Positions 62,164 to 64,000 of a stretch of 64,000 bases of DNA are shown one piece after another. Numbering within the stretch: the first letter of the stretch is position 1; every line of letters starts with the position of its first letter. Origin of the DNA: RUG369 sp050949645 (lineage in GTDB: Bacteria > Planctomycetota > Planctomycetia > Pirellulales > Thermoguttaceae); assembly GCA_050949645.1 (NCBI GenBank), contig JBMNGC010000001.1, positions 930,001-994,000 on the forward strand, written 5' to 3'. A program made the translations under genes and the position numbers. A model generated the notes under the pieces. It ran no database searches. It was not told the DNA's origin and saw only the letters and a list, made by a program, of their open reading frames with translations.

Positions 62164-63927
62164 ATGAAGAAATACACCCTCCTTTTGGCTCTTGTCGCGT
62201 CCATGTGCGCGACTAAACTTCTGGCAGCCGATTTTGGCGATCTGCTTGAAAGGCTTAACTCTCGCGACTTCTCTGCAGAACGAGACGTCGTGACCGGCCG
62301 CGGCAGCGTTTACGTTGGCGAGTTGGTCAACCCGCATTCCGAGACCCCAATGTTCAAGGCGCGCGACGAATTCCGGGCTAAAATTGCCGAGGCGCAGAAG
62401 GCTGAGGACGAGACCGCTATCAACGACCTCTGTCAGTTTATCGCCGACGCGATGAAAACCGACGTCTCCGACGAAACAAAAGTTTGGCTCCTTGAACAGC
62501 TTGGCGTCATCGGAACTGATAAAGACGTTCCAGTCGCCGCTGAACTCCTTAAGAGTGGTAGTCGGCGCCTTGTCGACGGCGCAGCAGCGTGCCTTGCCCA
62601 AATTCCAGGCGACACTGCAACAAAAGCTCTCGAAGACAATGCAGACGTCCCTGCCGCCGCCGCTGCGCTCATTTACCGTAATACCCCGGTCATTTCCTAT
62701 GATGGCGTTGAAAATGTCGCGCCTCTTAAGTTGTCGCATGCAACGGACGATGAAGTCGACGAATGGCTTAAAAAGTATGACGATATGGACGAATGGGCTC
62801 AGGAGATAACGCTTGCGTCTCTCGTCGCTCGTAATAATAAGAAATATCGTCCTTACGCGCTCAAAGCTCTTGCGTCTGACTCTGAAGGTCTCAGAAGAGC
62901 CGGCTTCCTGGCGCTCGAAAAGCTTGCAACCGCTGAAGACGTCGACGTTTTTGTTCAGAATCTTGCCGTCGATAGCGCCTTGACGATCCGCATCGCGAGC
63001 TTCGTGGTTGCCGACGGTTTCGACGACGCCCTCCTTGAAACACTCGACCAAACGACCGACGTTCGGGAGTATACCGACCTTGTGACGATACTCTCTAATC
63101 GTGCCGTCGACGTTCGCGCGCGTATTTTTTCGAAAACGGCCTCCCCCGACTGTCCCGATCGTCTGGCTCTGTTGCGAAAAGCTAGGGAGATTTCCACGAC
63201 AGACGACGTTCCCTACTTCGTCCAAGCCCTCGTTGTGACGCCCCGCGGTAAGGAACGAGACGATATCGAAAAACTCATTGCGTCTTTGTGCAACAAGGAC
63301 GCGCAACCGATTCTCAACCTCTTTGGTCAAGTTCCCGCCCAATATAACGACCTCCTTCTTTCACTTGTTGCCCGCACTGGCGGCGACGCCGCGAAGAATG
63401 CGATCGACAAGCTGATCAACTCCTCCAACGAGGTGGAAAGAGCTGCTGGTCTGCGCGCGCTGAATGTATGGTCTGACGGTCAGTTTGCCGACAAGATGGA
63501 AGAATTGCTCGCTTCTGATAAGCTCACGGACGCTCAGTGGATCGCGCTCCAACGTGCGTATATCCGCACGATATCGCTGCCTGACGACGAGATCGGAATC
63601 GATCTCTCCCGTGACTCTAAGCTTGAGAAGTTGCGCAAGGCGTTTGACTCAGCAAAGCGTTCCGATGAGAAAGCGCTTGTTCTCTCTCGCCTTGCCGCCA
63701 ACCGCACTGCAAAATCGATGGCATTTGCAATAGAGTGCGCTAATGACCAGGATGAAAAGGTCGTTGTTGCAGCGCATAGTGCGATTGCCGATCACGTCCA
63801 CGACACGATCCTGCGTAAAGAGAACCCTGAACTTGCCGCCAGAGGAATTGAAATTATTCTCAACAACAGCAAGGACGAGGGACTTATCGAACGCGTCAAG
63901 ATCTATAAGGAGCGTATGGAACAGTAA
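62164..63927 (+). CDS. Exported HEAT-repeat protein
   Basis: A 587-residue protein with signal peptide about 1-22 (TLLLALVASMCATKLLAA). Almost entirely alpha-helical, with repeating pairs such as KVWLLEQLGVIGTDKDVPVAAELL, EVERAAGLRALNVWSDGQFADKM and DEKVVVAAHSAIADHV that match HEAT/PBS-lyase-type repeats in roughly 30-40-residue units. No enzymatic motif. Proteins of this kind commonly follow Gfo/Idh/MocA genes in planctomycetes and are thought to be scaffolds. Ends 73 bp before the window edge, with no further gene visible. Confidence 0.88.
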   Translation: MKKYTLLLALVASMCATKLLAADFGDLLERLNSRDFSAERDVVTGRGSVYVGELVNPHSETPMFKARDEFRAKIAEAQKAEDETAINDLCQFIADAMKTDVSDETKVWLLEQLGVIGTDKDVPVAAELLKSGSRRLVDGAAACLAQIPGDTATKALEDNADVPAAAAALIYRNTPVISYDGVENVAPLKLSHATDDEVDEWLKKYDDMDEWAQEITLASLVARNNKKYRPYALKALASDSEGLRRAGFLALEKLATAEDVDVFVQNLAVDSALTIRIASFVVADGFDDALLETLDQTTDVREYTDLVTILSNRAVDVRARIFSKTASPDCPDRLALLRKAREISTTDDVPYFVQALVVTPRGKERDDIEKLIASLCNKDAQPILNLFGQVPAQYNDLLLSLVARTGGDAAKNAIDKLINSSNEVERAAGLRALNVWSDGQFADKMEELLASDKLTDAQWIALQRAYIRTISLPDDEIGIDLSRDSKLEKLRKAFDSAKRSDEKALVLSRLAANRTAKSMAFAIECANDQDEKVVVAAHSAIADHVHDTILRKENPELAARGIEIILNNSKDEGLIERVKIYKERMEQ

Positions 63928-64000
63928 TCCGTTCCGACGGAATCTTTCAATCGTTTTCTCTTCGCATATAGTCCTGCACATGAACATGCGCCGCAACGAC

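Noticed and set aside
62089..63342. Minus-strand frame of 417 codons within the HEAT-repeat gene
   Set aside because: Antisense to a signal-peptide-bearing protein; composition not protein-like.

Overview
The window looks like chromosomal DNA of a planctomycete (Planctomycetota), probably a host- or gut-associated Pirellulales/Thermoguttaceae-type lineage. This is inferred from gene content, not from a marker gene: an ECF sigma / anti-sigma / PDZ cluster, a Tat-exported Gfo/Idh/MocA oxidoreductase beside a HEAT-repeat protein, EF-hand and SUMF1-type secreted proteins, ThuA, sialate O-acetylesterase, alpha-L-rhamnosidase and M60 peptidase genes, and an estimated GC content near 50%. No rRNA, CRISPR array or intact mobile element was seen. 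The hexamer GACGTC is strikingly common throughout.

Layout. 0-7 kb (mostly minus): the start of a D-2-hydroxyacid dehydrogenase running off the left edge, tRNA-Ser(GCU), an HU-family protein, two unrecognised cytoplasmic proteins, a Der GTPase with a large acidic insertion, and a FabF-like ketosynthase without its catalytic residues. 7-18 kb (mostly plus): an EF-hand/SUMF1 secreted protein, peptide deformylase (minus), a membrane-anchored VWA protein, a DPP-IV type peptidase and a GH78 rhamnosidase. 18-26 kb: thymidylate kinase, a thiE-HAD pair with a 4-nt overlap, a secreted protein with two secretin/STN-like modules, a sialate O-acetylesterase-like protein, a YqhD-type alcohol dehydrogenase and a Tat-exported TIM-barrel protein. 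26-38 kb (plus): DUF2760, valS, hisI-hisG, larC, uvrA, glutaminyl cyclase and a prepilin-peptidase-like protein. 38-41 kb (minus): ECF sigma factor, anti-sigma factor and PDZ protein. 41-53 kb (plus): GNAT, M16-like protein, a CAU tRNA followed by a decayed integrase, zinc-ribbon protein, M60 peptidase, a gene-poor 1.2 kb, a two-domain SGNH hydrolase, a TIM-barrel isomerase and an O-antigen ligase-like protein. 53-57 kb (minus): larE, ThuA, fmt and an HD phosphohydrolase. 57-64 kb (plus): a run of exported proteins (GHL6-like hydrolase, a possible clan CD cysteine peptidase, Gfo/Idh/MocA, HEAT repeats).

How the genes work together. Housekeeping genes (der, def, fmt, tmk, valS, hisI, hisG, uvrA, thiE) are scattered among exported proteins suited to digesting plant polysaccharide and host glycoprotein: rhamnosidase, sialate esterase-like, M60, SGNH, GHL6, DPP-IV. 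larC and larE together point to nickel-pincer cofactor synthesis, although larA and larB are not in the window.

The most unusual theme is familiar enzyme folds missing their active-site residues: ketosynthase, SUMF1 domain, sialate esterase, M16 peptidase and prepilin peptidase. A second theme is added domains in universal proteins, namely the acidic insertion in Der and two insertions in ValRS. All residue-level statements were made by eye from family motifs, without database searches.
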